The notes beneath the pieces were generated by a model that made no database searches, was not told where the DNA came from, and was given only the letters and a program-made list of their open reading frames with translations. A stretch of 64,000 nucleotides of DNA from Magnaporthiopsis rhizophila (Eukaryota > Ascomycota > Sordariomycetes > Magnaporthales > Magnaporthaceae): contig PYSS01000045.1 of assembly GCA_003049465.1 (NCBI GenBank), forward strand, positions 205,896 to 269,895, in the 5' to 3' direction. A program made the position numbers and the translations under genes. Of the stretch, positions 20,011-31,100 are shown one piece after another. The first letter of the stretch is position 1; each line of letters opens with the position of its first letter.

Positions 20011-23000
20011 TTACTTGGGCTCCGCGACAATGATGGAGTGTCTCATCACGGGGCTGTAGACCTTGACGTCCACCAGGCGGAGGCCTGCCGCGTCGAGCAG
20101 GTCGCGCCACTGGTCCTCGTCGCGCTCCATGGCGCCCAGCATGGCGTACATATGCAGGTCCAGGCAGGTGGACCACCAATGCGCGCCCGTGTTGGGCAGC
20201 ACCATCTCGTCGATCAGCACCTGCGACCCCGGCCGCTTCTTCATGGCCGGCACGAGGTTGCGCAGGATCGCGGCCGCCTCGGGGTCCGCCCAGTCGTGTA
20301 GGACGGTGCGAAGGTAGAAGAAGCGGGAGCCTAGATGATTTTTATGGTCAGCAAGCTGGTGGAGGAAAGGAGCTTTCGTATTTTTTTTTTTTAAAAAAAA
20401 ACACCCTACCTTGGATGACCTGCGGCGTGAAAAAGTCGTGCGCCATGGCCTTGACGCCCTCAATCTCGGGCGCCATGGCGATGGTCTCGGGCCGGTCCTG
20501 CAGCACGACCCGGCCCTTGAGCTCGGGGAACCTGTCGACCAGGCGCGCGCATTGGTGGCCGACGTTGCCGCCCACGTCGACCAGCACCGGCAAGGCTTCG
20601 TCGTCGTCGTCGTCGGCTCCTCCTCCGCGCCACCCCGCGGCGGCGGCCGCGACGTCGACGACGTCGAGCCAGTCGCCCTCGCGCGGCACGCTCATCAGCT
20701 GCTGGAACCACTTGAGCGCCTCGGGGTTCCGCGCCGCCCACGGGAAGAAGTCCAGGTTCGTGCCGGCGCCCTTGTGCCAGGCCAGGGAGCTCCCGCCGGC
20801 GGGCCTGTTGCGGTAGCCCGTCTCGAGCAGCTGCGCCGGCAGCGCCTGGTAGGTGGGCCCACCGATGTGGAAGGTGTAGCTGAGGGCCCCCTGGACGCGC
20901 GGGTCCGCGAACGCCCGGGTGGCGTGGTTGGCCGCATACCGGTCCTTGCCCGCCTCGCTCACCATGCGGATCGAGGCGAGGTACCGCAGCAGCCGGCCGA
21001 CCAGCTGGACGTCGGCCCCGGGGGCCTTGGAGCGGCTGACGAGCTGCTCGACGGTCGAGGCGCTGCTGCCGTCCTCGGCGGCGAGCAGGGTGAAGATGCC
21101 CAGGTCCAGGACCGCCTTGACGACGGCGATCTCCAGCGCCGAGTTGAACATGCGGAGCATGGTGTCGTGCGGCGTCTCCATCTCCTCGGCGATGCCGTGC
21201 AGCACATCCTGGCGGTACAAGCGCTCGGCTTCGTTGGAAGAAGAGGAGCTGGTGGTGGTGGTACGACCTTGGAGGAGCGGCGCGAGGAGCTCGGCCGGCT
21301 CGTGGTGTCCATTGGTGGTGGAAACCTTGTCGGCCTCGAGCTTTTCGGCGGAGGAGGAATGGCCATTCACCTCCTTGCTTTTGCCGTTCATTTCCCGGAT
21401 AGGTGGCGGCACGTCGCCGCCCGCCGCTGGTCTCTCCTCGCCGCTCATCAACGCCAGCACATCCGGTGCCTGAGCCTTACGGTGGTGCCCATTCTGCAGC
21501 GGCGACGCAGTCGCAGCCGCCGCAGCCGCAGCCGCCACCGCCGCCGGCTTGACCAGCCCCAGCTCCCCACGCACGAGCCTGGGCGACAGGCCGTCGATGA
21601 CGTCGGTGCCAAAGTTGTCGATGTTTAACGTGTCCTCGGACCGGAGCATCTGGCGCGCGCGGATGCGCTGCACCAGCTCCAGCTGCGCGGGCGTCAGGAA
21701 CGACGCCAACTCCTCCTGCGCCTTGGCCGTGTTCGTCTGGTGGGGCGACTCGAAGCCCATCTCGCGCAGCTTCCGGAGCACCTCCTGCTTCTCCTCGTTC
21801 GGGACGGGCACGAAGGCGCGCAGGCAAAAGTCGACCGTCTTGGAGACCTCGGCCTGCGAGAGCTTGCCGGCCACGTCGGTGCTGCCCTGGATGATGGGCC
21901 GGAAGTGCTCAAACGCCCGGTCGAACGTGTCCTCGTCCCAGTCCGAGATGACGGGCTCGTCCTGGGCCTTGATCTGCTTCAGCGCGCTCGACACCACCAG
22001 GAGGAAGCGCGTGTAGCTCTCGGCGATCTTGCTCGAGTGCCAGCGGGCCGCCGCCGCCTCGCCGCAGTGGCCGCGGATGGACGCCGCCACGGTCACGGCG
22101 GCCGAGAGGCCGCCGGCTAGGGCTAGGTGCACTCCGGACGAGAAGAAGGGGTCGATGAAGCAGGCGGCGTCGCCGACCAGGCGCGTGTACGGGCTCGCAT
22201 ACGCAGAGGCGCTGTACGACCAGTCCGAAGCCGACTGCAGCTCCGAGACGAGCGTGGCCGTCTCCTCGGGCAGCAGCCGCGCGATCCCCGGCGTGTGCCG
22301 CACGCTGTGGTGGTACAGGCCCTTGCCGTCCAGGCCTTCGGCGCGCTTGCGGGCGGTCGAGACGTTCTGGTTCATGACGACCCCGACCGAGACCTTGCCC
22401 GTGTGCAGGGGGATGAACCAGATCCAGCCGCTGGCATCGGGCAGCGCCTCGAAGTAGGGGCCGCCCTCGCGCTCCGTGCCGACGCCGTGCGTGCCGTGGC
22501 CGGTCCAGTAGCCCCAGGTGGCGACGCTCTTGAGCTGCGGGCTGTCGTTGTACTTGCGGTTCTTGAGGTACTTGGTGCTCAGCAGGCCCGCGCGCCCGCT
22601 GGCGTCGACCAAGTAGTCGAACCCGATGCGGCCTGAGCTGCCGTCCTCCTTGCGCTGCCAAGTCGCGGCGACGGGCCGGCCGGGATTTGGTAGCTGCACT
22701 GCATCGGGGTTGCCGCCCGTGGTGCTTGTGGTGTCTGCGGATGAGCACCCGTCAAACTCGATGCCTGTCACCTTGACGCCATCAAAAATGTCGGCCCCGC
22801 TCTTGCCTGCGTGGCGGAAGAGCAGCTCATCCGCCTCGGAACGCACCACATTGTAGGCGTAGCCCTGAGGTCCGCCGGCAGCAACGAAGTCGGTATCTGG
22901 ATTTGACAAGCAACTGGTAAGCACGAGGAGGGCACGAACCGGCCGGTCGGCAGGGGCACATAAACATCATCCGTGATCATTGTCCACGACTCACAGACAT

Positions 23001-23334
23001 CGGGCATGCCCGGGTTGAGCTTGAAGGTGGCCCCTTTCTTGACGCGAAAGCCATGACTGTCAAAGGTCGAGTCCAGGTCGATGAAGCGCAGGAAGTGGCG
23101 GATTGACGGCAGCATGCTCTCGCCAATATGGTATCTGCATCCATTGGCCAGACGTTTATTTTTTTTTAGTTATAGTCCACACCACCATGGCTTTGGATTT
23201 CGGGCATACCGTGGGAATTTGTCCCCCTCGAGGAGGACCACGTGGATGCCCTCCCTCGCCAAGGCTGAGGCGCAGTAGGACCCTGCCGGGCCGCCGCCGA
23301 CAACGAGGACCGTGGATTTGGTTGGGACTTGCAT
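20011..23334 (-). CDS. flavin-dependent halogenase fused to an O-methyltransferase
   Basis: Exons 23334-23210, 23134-22995, 22896-20410 and 20330-20011 give 1023 residues with introns of 75, 98 and 79 bp, all GT-AG and in phase. Residues 1-480 are a fungal phenol-type flavin halogenase: FAD loop VVGGGPAGS at 11-19, FPRYHIGESMLPS at 40-52, lysines at 74-75 where this class has its catalytic Lys, and the halogenase signature WIWFIP at 246-251. A linker of about 120 residues rich in Ala, Ser and Gly follows. The C-terminal about 400 residues are a class I O-methyltransferase with a dimerisation domain (SALEIAVVKAVLDLGIF), SAM loop VDVGGNVGH, and the catalytic histidine in VLHDWADPEAA. The 2487-bp third exon spans both domains without a stop, so the fusion is direct. 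It predicts chlorination and O-methylation of the same phenolic polyketide. Confidence 0.9.
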
Positions 23335-23508
23335 TGTGTAGGCTATCTCGGTGGCTGATGGCTTGAGAAGGTGATGGGTAATGAGGTTGGGTTGTCGAGG
23401 CGTACCATGATGTTGAGCCCTGCTTATAAATACCGCCCAAGGATACGCGGGGGCAAGTGTCTGTCTTTCTGTAAGTGTCTGCCTATTTTCTCAGACGTCT
23501 TGTTGCTT

Positions 23509-23517
23509 CGGATTCCG
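23509..23517. promoter_or_regulatory. CGGATTCCG palindrome (candidate Zn2Cys6 site)
   Basis: CGG-ATT-CCG with flanking T on both sides. This is the first of two sites in the shared promoter. Inverted CGG/CCG half-sites are the classic target of Zn2Cys6 dimers. Confidence 0.5.
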
Positions 23518-23579
23518 TCGTCGCCCGTGGCTACTACCTTGATGCACGGCGGCGGCGCCCTCGAATCCTGTCAGCCGCC

Positions 23580-23588
23580 CGGGTTCCG
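23580..23588. promoter_or_regulatory. CGGGTTCCG palindrome (candidate Zn2Cys6 site)
   Basis: CGG-GTT-CCG is the second site in this promoter, 71 bp from the first. Confidence 0.5.
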
Positions 23589-23775
23589 ACAAACTCCCAA
23601 ACCTCCCGGCTGACTGCTGCCTCGGAACACCGAGCATTGCCTCGGCGCAACAGTCCGGCTAACCCCATTTAAATATTGATGATTGTGAAGCATGGAGCGG
23701 CCTCCAGGCGAGTACCTGCCTCAATCAGCTCCCTAGACCCAAACCAAATCATCCCGATAATCAAATCTTTCCAGC

Positions 23776-25350
23776 ATGCACTCTTCAGACCCCCGAGTAG
23801 AGTCCCAATTCTTGGACGACAATGGAATAATCCTTGGCCTCCAACCAACAGCTGGAGGGGCCCCTTACCCAGACCCGGGCTCCGACCAGAAGCGGCTCAA
23901 AAAAATTCCTCCTACGCCCTCGCTGGAGCGATCGTCGTCACCAGCGTCACAACGCGTTCCGGTATCGGATCCCACGCCTGTCCCCCCGTTCCCAGACGGA
24001 GGAAAAGACGCCTGGCTCACGGTGCTGGGGGCCAGCTGCTGCCTCTTCGTGTCGTTCGGCTGGGTCAACTGCGTGGGCGTGTTCCAGGCGCACTACCAGG
24101 CCCACCAGCTGCGCGACCACACGCCCTCGCAGATCGCCTGGATCTCGTCGCTCCAGGTCTTCTTCATGGTCTTTGGCGGCCCCGTCGTCGGCAAGCTGAT
24201 CGACGATGGCGGGCCCGCCCTGCCCTTGGCCCTCGGGACCTTTCTGCACGTCTTTGGCCTGATGCTCACGAGCGTGTCGACAAACTACGTGTCCATCATG
24301 CTGAGCCAGGCCGTACTCTCGGCCATCGGGTCGTCCATGGTTTTTTACCCAGCCATCACATGTGTAAAGTCCATCTCCTGTACCACGAAAGAAAAACGAG
24401 AATGGCTTCGACTGATGACAAATAATTAGGCCCAAACGTGGTTCCTCAAGAAGCGCGGCGCCGCCCTCGGCATCATAGCCATGGGCTCGTCCGTCGGAGG
24501 CGTCATCTTCCCCATCGTCCTGATGCAGATGATACCGCGCACCGGCTTCGGCTGGGCGGTGCGCACCTGCGCCTTCCTTATCCTGGCCCTGCTCGTCGTC
24601 GCCAACCTGACGGTGCGTTCGCGCCTGCCGCCCTCCCGGAAGCCTTTTGACCTGAGGGCCATGGGACGGCCGCTTTGTGAAGTCCCATTCGCGCTGTTGA
24701 CGGCGTCCATCTTTTTCTTCTACTGTAAGTCGTTGGTTGCCCCCGCAATTTTCTCCCTCTTTTGGCTACTATTCCCACCAGGCTGGCACTAACAGATGAT
24801 TTGCGAAAAAAAACCAAAACCAGGGGGAATGTTTATCCCAATCACATTCCTGGTTGTTGAGGCGCAGGCTCGCGGCGTGTCCCCATCCCTCGTGGCCTAC
24901 CTAGTCCCCATCATGAACGCTGCCAGCATCGTCGGGCGTACGGTCCCCAACGCCCTTGCCGACAAGCTCGGCCACTTCAACGTCATGATAACCATGAGCG
25001 TCCTGACCTCTGCCCTTATCCTGGCCGTGTGGCTGCCCACCGTCGGCGAGCCTGCGGCCGTCGCCTTCGCAGTCCTTTTCGGCATCTCTTCGGGCGCCGG
25101 CATCGGGCTCGTGCCCGTCCTGTGCGCCACCATCTCGCCCATTCACGAGATTGGTCTGCGGTCGGGCACCGCCTACGTCTTTTCCGCCTTTGCCGCCCTC
25201 ACCGGCTCGCCGATCGGCGGACAGCTGGTGACGGAGCGGCAGGGAGACTTCACGTACGCCAAGGTGTTTGGCGGGCTGGCTTGCGCCATCGGTGCAACGC
25301 TGTTTGTTGCCACGCGTTTTGTGGTGGGAGGATGGAAGCTTAAGGTATAA
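23776..25350 (+). CDS. MFS transporter, monocarboxylate-transporter type
   Basis: Exons 23776-24363, 24430-24724 and 24824-25350 give 469 residues; introns are 66 and 99 bp, phases 0 and 1. A polar N-terminus of about 75 residues precedes PPFPDGGKDAWLTVLGASCC, the PDGG-W-V start of helix 1 typical of fungal MCT-type (DHA16-like) MFS proteins. Further family marks are FGWVNCVGVFQAHY, FGGPVVGKLIDDGG, FLKKRGAALGIIAMGSSVGG and ASIVGRTVPNALADKLG. Twelve membrane segments fit the hydrophobicity. It lies divergent to the halogenase and shares its promoter, so export of, or self-protection from, the cluster product is the likely job. Uptake of a precursor cannot be excluded. Confidence 0.85.
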
Positions 25351-25860
25351 CGGACTATAGAGACAACCGGGCACCACCGATATAGGAGCCGCTCTAGACA
25401 GCATAAATAAATTATTGACCCTATTGCTCACCCTTGAGAGAACACCCAACAGCTACCTTTGATGCCTGCGAGAGTGGACGGCGCGAGGCTGCTGGCACTG
25501 AGTTATTTTTTCCGTGCTACTTCCGCTTCTAGACATAAGGCGGAATATTGTGCTTACTTGTGTGTTGTCTCACCGAAGACTGCGCCTGGTCTTCCCATGT
25601 CTCGGGTCCCGACGGATCCCGGTGCGTTCCCCATTTGGGACGACACACGGCTAAAAAGAGCCCGAGTTCACGAAGACACCACGTTGATAGTGCCATTTTT
25701 CAACTATTGGGATGGCACGAAAAACTTCAGGAGATCGTGATATGGCTCTTTTTTGTTTTGTGCCAAACCTCCTTTGCTACCCATTGTATAGTTTTCTTTG
25801 TTTCGTTGTTGCAACTCTCCCATTGCAGACAAATCCTTGAAAACCCCAGACATTTTCAAC
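25351..25860. promoter_or_regulatory. promoter region of the thioesterase gene
   Basis: This 510-bp spacer between co-oriented genes has a tight pair of CGG-RTN-CCG palindromes about 250 bp before the start codon and a CT-rich leader just before it. Nothing coding is seen. Confidence 0.6.
25603..25621. promoter_or_regulatory. tandem CGG-RTN-CCG palindromes
   Basis: CGGGTCCCG (25603-25611) and CGGATCCCG (25613-25621) are separated by one base. The first, with its flanks, is a perfect TCGG-N3-CCGA. It is the strongest site pair in the cluster. Confidence 0.6.
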
Positions 25861-26883
25861 ATGGCCAGAAACCCGATACCGCTCGACGCGAATGTGTGGG
25901 GTGAATATCTCTCAGCCCAGGAGGCAAAGCTACCTCGTCTCCTCGACGTGGAGCAGCTGACGGCCCGCGTCGTGCGAATTATGGGCGGCAACCCGGGCCG
26001 GATGCAGCTCCAGGGAACCAACACCTATCTCGTGGGCACGGGCAGGTCGCGTATCCTCATCGACACGGGAGAGGGAAAGCCGGCGTGGATCAAGAACCTC
26101 GCCGACTACATGTTGAGCCACAACTTGCTCGTCTCGCACGTCCTGCTCACGCACTGGCACGGCGACCACACCGGCGGCGTGCCCGACCTGCTGGAAAACC
26201 CGAAACTGCTGCTCCCTGAACGGCAAGAAGAACCCCACCACCACCAGGCCGGCCATGACGACGGCCCCGCTGCTACCGCCATCTATAAGCACACCCCGGA
26301 CCCGGGCCAGGAGGCGATCGAGGACGGGCAGGTGTTCGCCGTCGAGGGTGCGACGGTGCGTGCCGTCTTCACGCCGGGCCACGCCGCCGACCACTGCTGC
26401 TTCGTGCTCGACGAGGAAGACGCCCTGTTCACGGGCGACAACGTCCTGGGCCACCGCGGCGGCTTCAGCGTGGCCGAGGACCTGGGCGTCTACCTCACCA
26501 GCCTGCGCCGCATGGCCGGCCTGGGCTGCTCCAGGGCCTATCCGGCGCACGGGTCCGTCGTGGCCGAGGGGGACCTGCCGGCCTGCATCGCCCGCTACAT
26601 CGGCCACTGGGAGGCGCGCGAGCGGCTGGTGCTGGACGGGCTGGCGGCGGCGGGCGCGAACAGGTCTGGGTCTGCTGCCACTCCCGCTACGGCGGCGGCG
26701 CTAGCTCGTCGCGTGTACGGCAACCTGCGGTCTGAGGCTCTCGTGGAGGGTGCGCTCGAGCCGGCTGTCGCGCAGGTGCTGTGGAAGCTAGCCGAGGATG
26801 GTAGAGTGGCTTTCAGGTTGGTCCGGGGCGAGAGGCACTGGTTTTCCTTAGAGCCGCGTGTTGTCGTCAAGGCTGCGGCCTAG
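25861..26883 (+). CDS. metallo-beta-lactamase-fold thioesterase of the PKS
   Basis: This is a single exon of 340 residues; the ATG at 25861 is preceded by a CT-rich leader. The zinc motif HWHGDH is at residues 98-103 and further metal ligands sit in TPGHAADH, FTGDNVLG and YPAHG. The C-terminal winged-helix-like part ends in RLVRGERHWFSLEPR. It matches the discrete thioesterases (atrochrysone carboxyl ACP thioesterase, AptB/GedB-type) that release products from TE-less non-reducing PKSs. The PKS at 28-34 kb ends with an ACP and has no TE, so the pairing is natural. An insertion rich in His and Gln (about residues 119-135) is unusual but lies outside the metal site. A related human protein (LACTB2) shows the same fold. 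Confidence 0.9.
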   Translation: MARNPIPLDANVWGEYLSAQEAKLPRLLDVEQLTARVVRIMGGNPGRMQLQGTNTYLVGTGRSRILIDTGEGKPAWIKNLADYMLSHNLLVSHVLLTHWHGDHTGGVPDLLENPKLLLPERQEEPHHHQAGHDDGPAATAIYKHTPDPGQEAIEDGQVFAVEGATVRAVFTPGHAADHCCFVLDEEDALFTGDNVLGHRGGFSVAEDLGVYLTSLRRMAGLGCSRAYPAHGSVVAEGDLPACIARYIGHWEARERLVLDGLAAAGANRSGSAATPATAAALARRVYGNLRSEALVEGALEPAVAQVLWKLAEDGRVAFRLVRGERHWFSLEPRVVVKAAA

Positions 26884-27043
26884 GCGTTTTGTGTGCGTTC
26901 GCCGATGATCATGTATTACTTAGTTGATTATACTTTTCACAAACACCAATCTTTTGAGATATCCCACCGGTATCTTCGCTTGTCTGATAACTACAACTAG
27001 GTACCTAGTTCTCTTCTCATAAGCCACCACCTATGCAAACTTT

Positions 27044-27652
27044 CTAGACCAGAGTCCACGCCAGCACCATTCCCGCCAACGGGAAAATGGCTCGGACGTA
27101 GTTCAGTTGCCCCCAGCGGCGAAGCAACGCCCAAGTCTTCTTCTCCTCCGTGTCACTCCGCAGTCCACTGCTCGCGTTCTTCTCCCTCTTCAGCAGCCAC
27201 TCCTCCGTCGGCAGGATGAAAATCAGCGTATAAGGCACAAGACCGATCATCAACAGGCCGGAGGCTATCAACCTTGTGGCTGTGGAGCCGTCACTTCTCC
27301 TCCCCGTAGTAACGAGTGCGGCATTGGCAAAACAGCACAGGCCCGACGCGATGGCCGGTAGGGGGCAGAGATGGAAGCCGCGATCGAAGACGCTGCGGAA
27401 CTGGCCAAGAGCCCTTTTTTCGTTCAGGTCCTTGGGCCCCAGGATTGACGCGAGGGAGACATATGAGAGGCTTATCTGGCAGCCTGCAAGGTAATCATTG
27501 CAAGCAAAGCAGGCGTCAGTACGGCGAACCTGGAGGAGATCGTGACCTGCATGATGAGGGGCCGAGAGCTTGTCAAGCCTTGTCCTACCAGTCACAAAAG
27601 CCGCCCCGGTGATGCTGGCTGCCAGGAGTGGCTTGAAGAATGGATGGCTCAT
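27044..27652 (-). CDS. DUF1772 anthrone-oxygenase-like membrane protein
   Basis: Exons 27652-27589 and 27483-27044 give 167 residues, the usual size for the family; the 105-bp phase-1 intron has GTAGGA/CAG borders. Exon 1 reads FKPLLAASITGAAFVTG and joins to CQISLSYVSLASILGP, restoring the family's conserved SG-x-x-x-SLSY helix. Four hydrophobic helices are visible, including the last, VRAIFPLAGMVLAW. Members such as HypC, GedH and TpcL oxidise anthrones (for example emodin anthrone) to anthraquinones without a recognised cofactor. The gene is divergent to the PKS and shares its promoter with it. An anthrone-type intermediate is therefore predicted for this cluster. Confidence 0.8.
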   Translation of the reverse strand: MSHPFFKPLLAASITGAAFVTGRTRLDKLSAPHHAGHDLLQVRRTDACFACNDYLAGCQISLSYVSLASILGPKDLNEKRALGQFRSVFDRGFHLCPLPAIASGLCCFANAALVTTGRRSDGSTATRLIASGLLMIGLVPYTLIFILPTEEWLLKREKNASSGLRSDTEEKKTWALLRRWGQLNYVRAIFPLAGMVLAWTLV

Positions 27653-28172
27653 TGGGATGGACGTTCCGGGACGTAAATTATTTGGTTGACCTGGGCATGT
27701 GTAGCATGGGACCGGATTTTTATTGATCTTTGGCTCTGTTATCGCCACCGACAGAGACCAGGGAGGTGAGCGGGCAAAGAGTCCATGTTGGGAAGTGCAC
27801 AATGGGTGTACTTATGGTTCGGCTTCATAGCCGGTGGCCTACCAGGTAAGGCGGTGGGTGGGGGCCAGCCGTCGGATCCCGGCCTCGGATACCGGCCCCA
27901 TCCTTCCTAACATTCCCTTCGGGAGGTATTCTTGACGACTCTTACCCAACTTGCACAGCTAACATCAGATTGACGAGGAAAGGGGCGCCCATGATCATGG
28001 TTTCGGCGGAGAAAGTTTCATAAATAGCCCTTGATCTGCCATCCAACCCATAGTGGTGGTAACTGGCTACGGTACTCTAGGGCTCTGTGCTAGACTGCTC
28101 TTCATGAGGCACTCCGTGATCATTCTCGCCGGCCCAAGTTGCACAGACCGACACCACACCATCACTCCAACA
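27653..28172. promoter_or_regulatory. bidirectional promoter of the anthrone oxygenase and PKS genes
   Basis: This 520-bp spacer between divergent genes contains two tandem palindromes at 27873-27894 and an ATAAATA box at 28020-28026, about 150 bp before the PKS start. An upstream in-frame ATG occurs at 28104. Confidence 0.6.
27873..27894. promoter_or_regulatory. tandem CGG-RTN-CCG palindromes
   Basis: CGGATCCCG (27873-27881) and CGGATACCG (27886-27894) belong to a 13-bp direct repeat TCGGATMCCGGCC. They lie about 220 bp from the anthrone-oxygenase start and 280 bp from the PKS start. Confidence 0.6.
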
Positions 28173-31100
28173 ATGGCTCAACGTCCGGAGTTGTTGGCAG
28201 CAACGCCTTCTGACTTCGGCTGCCTCACAGCGGACACCGGCTCCGAACAGAACGACGCCCTCACCACTGGCAACCTCCTCTTCCTCGGGAACGAGGTGCC
28301 CGAGGGAGGCTTCACCAGCATCCTCAACCACCTGCAGCTGTGCGCCCGCCAGGGGAGCTTTCCATTCCTGTGTCTCCTTCTCTCCGAATCTCTTCAGGTG
28401 CTTCGGCGCGAGCTCTCATATATTAGCCCTCATGACGGGACCTTGCCGCACTTTGCGACCCTACCGGATGTCGCGAGCTACCTTCCGCATGCTGGGAGCC
28501 TCACAAGCGCTCTCGAGGGTTTCCTGCTCTGCGTCGTTCAGCTTGGTCTGTTTATCGGCCACCACGAGTCCTGCGAGACGGAATGTGAGCTCCATAAGAA
28601 CAACGAGAACGCCCTCCTTGCCGGCCTCAGCATCGGGCTGCTGTCAGCCACCGCCGTAGCCGCCTCCAAATCGCTCGCGGACCTGGCCACGCTGGCCCCA
28701 TGGTGCGCACGCATCGCGTTCCGGCTTGGCGTCCACGTGTTCCGCATCTCTCAGCGGCTCGAGCCGACTGCCGACGAGACCAAGAGTTGGGCATATGTCT
28801 TGACCGGCCGAAGCGTGGAGGAAGTCCAGGCCGAGCTTGAGAGGTTCAACACCGCGACGTCGGCCTCGGAGTCGGTCAAGGTCTTCGTCAGCGCGGCGGA
28901 TGAATCCTCCATCAGCGTCACCGGGCCGCCGTCACGTCTCAAGCGAGCTTTCATGTTCTCCAACATTCTCCGTTACTCCCGACACGCGCCCCTCCCCATC
29001 TATGGCGGCCTCTGCCATGCGCCCCATCTCTACGGCCAGGCAGACGTCGAGGCTATTGTCAGGGGAGACGCCCATCCGCCACAGCAAGTCAATAGCCGGG
29101 CCGTCGTCGTCCCACTGCACTCGGTGAACGACGGCCGACCTTTCGAGGCAGCTACCCTGGCCGAACTGCAGAAGGCCGTGACGCTGGAGATCTTGACGAA
29201 GCAGATCTGCCTGCTGGAACTCGCTCGGAACCTCGACAGCACACTTGGCGCCATGTGCTCGGACTTGCGCCTTATGCAGGTGGGCACATCACCCGCTACT
29301 GTCGAGCTCTTCTCTCGGTTGCAGTCCTCGATGCCGCAGACCACCAGCCTCGAGGTCTGCGACCTGTCTCGGTGGGCAAGCGCCACCGACCCTCTGAAAG
29401 CAGGGGACAAAGCCATGAAAGAGAAGACGAGTCGCTCTCACCTGGCCATCGTGGGCATGTCATGCCGCATGCCCGGCGGCGCCGACAACAACGAGCTGTT
29501 CTGGGACCTCCTCGTCAGCGGCCACGATACGCACACGACCGTCCCCAAGGACCGCTTCGACCTGGAAGCGCACTTCGACCCCACGGGCCGTACGCCCAAT
29601 GCCACCGAGACGCCATACGGCAACTTCATCGATCGCCCGGGCCTGTTCGATGCCGGGTTCTTCAACATGTCGCCTGTCGAAGCCGAGCAGACGGACCCGA
29701 TGCACCGCCTCGCCCTAGTCACCGCCTACGAAGCCCTCGAGGATGCCGGCTACGTGCCCAACCGGACCCCCTCCACCAACACCAAACGCACCGGCACGTT
29801 TTACGGACAGGCCAGCGACGACTACCGCGAGGTCAACGCCGGACAACGTATTGGCACATACGGCGTGCCCGGGGGAGAACGTGCCTTTGCCAACGGCCGC
29901 CTCAACTATTTTTTCAAGTGGGCCGGTCCGAGCCTGAACTTGGACACGGCCTGCTCCAGCGGCCTGGCCGCCGTCCAGGAGGCGTGCGCCGCGCTTTGGG
30001 ACGGCCGCGTCGACATGGCCGTGGCGGGCGGGCTGAGTGTCATCACCAACCCGGACAACTACGCGATGCTGTGCAAGGGGCACTTCCTCTCCAAAACGGG
30101 GCAGTGCAAGGTCTGGGACGAGAAGGCGGACGGCTACTGCCGCGCCGATGGCGTGGGCTCCGTTGTGATCAAAAGACTGGGAGAAGCCGAGGCCGACAAC
30201 GACAACGTCATCGCGGTCGTAGCCGCGGGCGCCACGAACCACTCGGCCGAAGCAATCTCCATCACGCACCCGCACGCCGGCGCGCAGATGGATAACTACC
30301 GCCAGGTGCTCCACGCTGCGGGCGTCGGCCCGCTGGACGTCACCTACATCGAGCTCCACGGCACAGGCACCCAGGCCGGCGACGCGGTCGAATCCGAGTC
30401 CGTAGCCACCGTCTTCTCCCCTCTGCCCGAGGAGATGGCCGAATGCGGCGGCAGCAACTCGGCCGGGGCAGGCAGCCGGCGCCGGCGCCGCCGAAGGCCG
30501 GACCAGTTCCTGCACCTAGGCGCGGTCAAGTCTAGCATCGGGCACGGCGAGGCGGCCGCGGGCATCGCGTCGCTGCTCAAGGCGCTCCTCGTCCTGGACA
30601 AGGGCCTCATACCGGCGCACGCCGGCATCCGCTCCCCCGAGTTCAAGCTCAACCCGCAGGTGGCGCGCAACATTGAGGGCAGGCACATGGCCCTCACCGC
30701 CGAGAACACGCCGTGGCCGCCGCGGCGGGGCGAGACCCGACGTGCGATCGTGAACAGCTTCGGCGCCCACGGCGGTAACACGACGCTGCTGCTCGAGGAC
30801 GCGCCAGGACACCTGAGGGCCGAGAACAGGAACCCGGCGGCCGGCACGACGCGGAAGTCGTTCCCGTTTGTGGTCTCGGCCAAGAGCCGGGCATCCCTCA
30901 AGGCCAACGCGGAGGCGTTGCTTCGGCTCCTGGACAGCAGCAGCAGCGATGGTGGAGAAGATGATGCTGCCGGCGGAAGCAACATGCTCGGCGATCTCTC
31001 CTACACGCTCTGCGCTCGGCGTATTCACCATCCCTTCCGCGTCGTCATCACCGCCGACTCCTTGACCGCGCTTCGCCAATCCCTCCGGGCGAGCCTCGAT

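Larger units (their letters stand above)
23335..23775. promoter_or_regulatory. bidirectional promoter of the halogenase-methyltransferase and MFS genes
   Basis: This is 441 bp between divergent starts. TATAAATA at 23424-23431 lies about 90 bp before the halogenase start and reads as TATTTATA on that strand. Two CGG-RTN-CCG palindromes are present (23509-23517 and 23580-23588). Confidence 0.6.

Noticed and set aside
28104..28172. Upstream in-frame ATG that would extend the PKS by 23 residues
   Set aside because: The ATG at 28173 has the better context and the extension (RHSVIILAGPSC) has no SAT character. It cannot be fully excluded.
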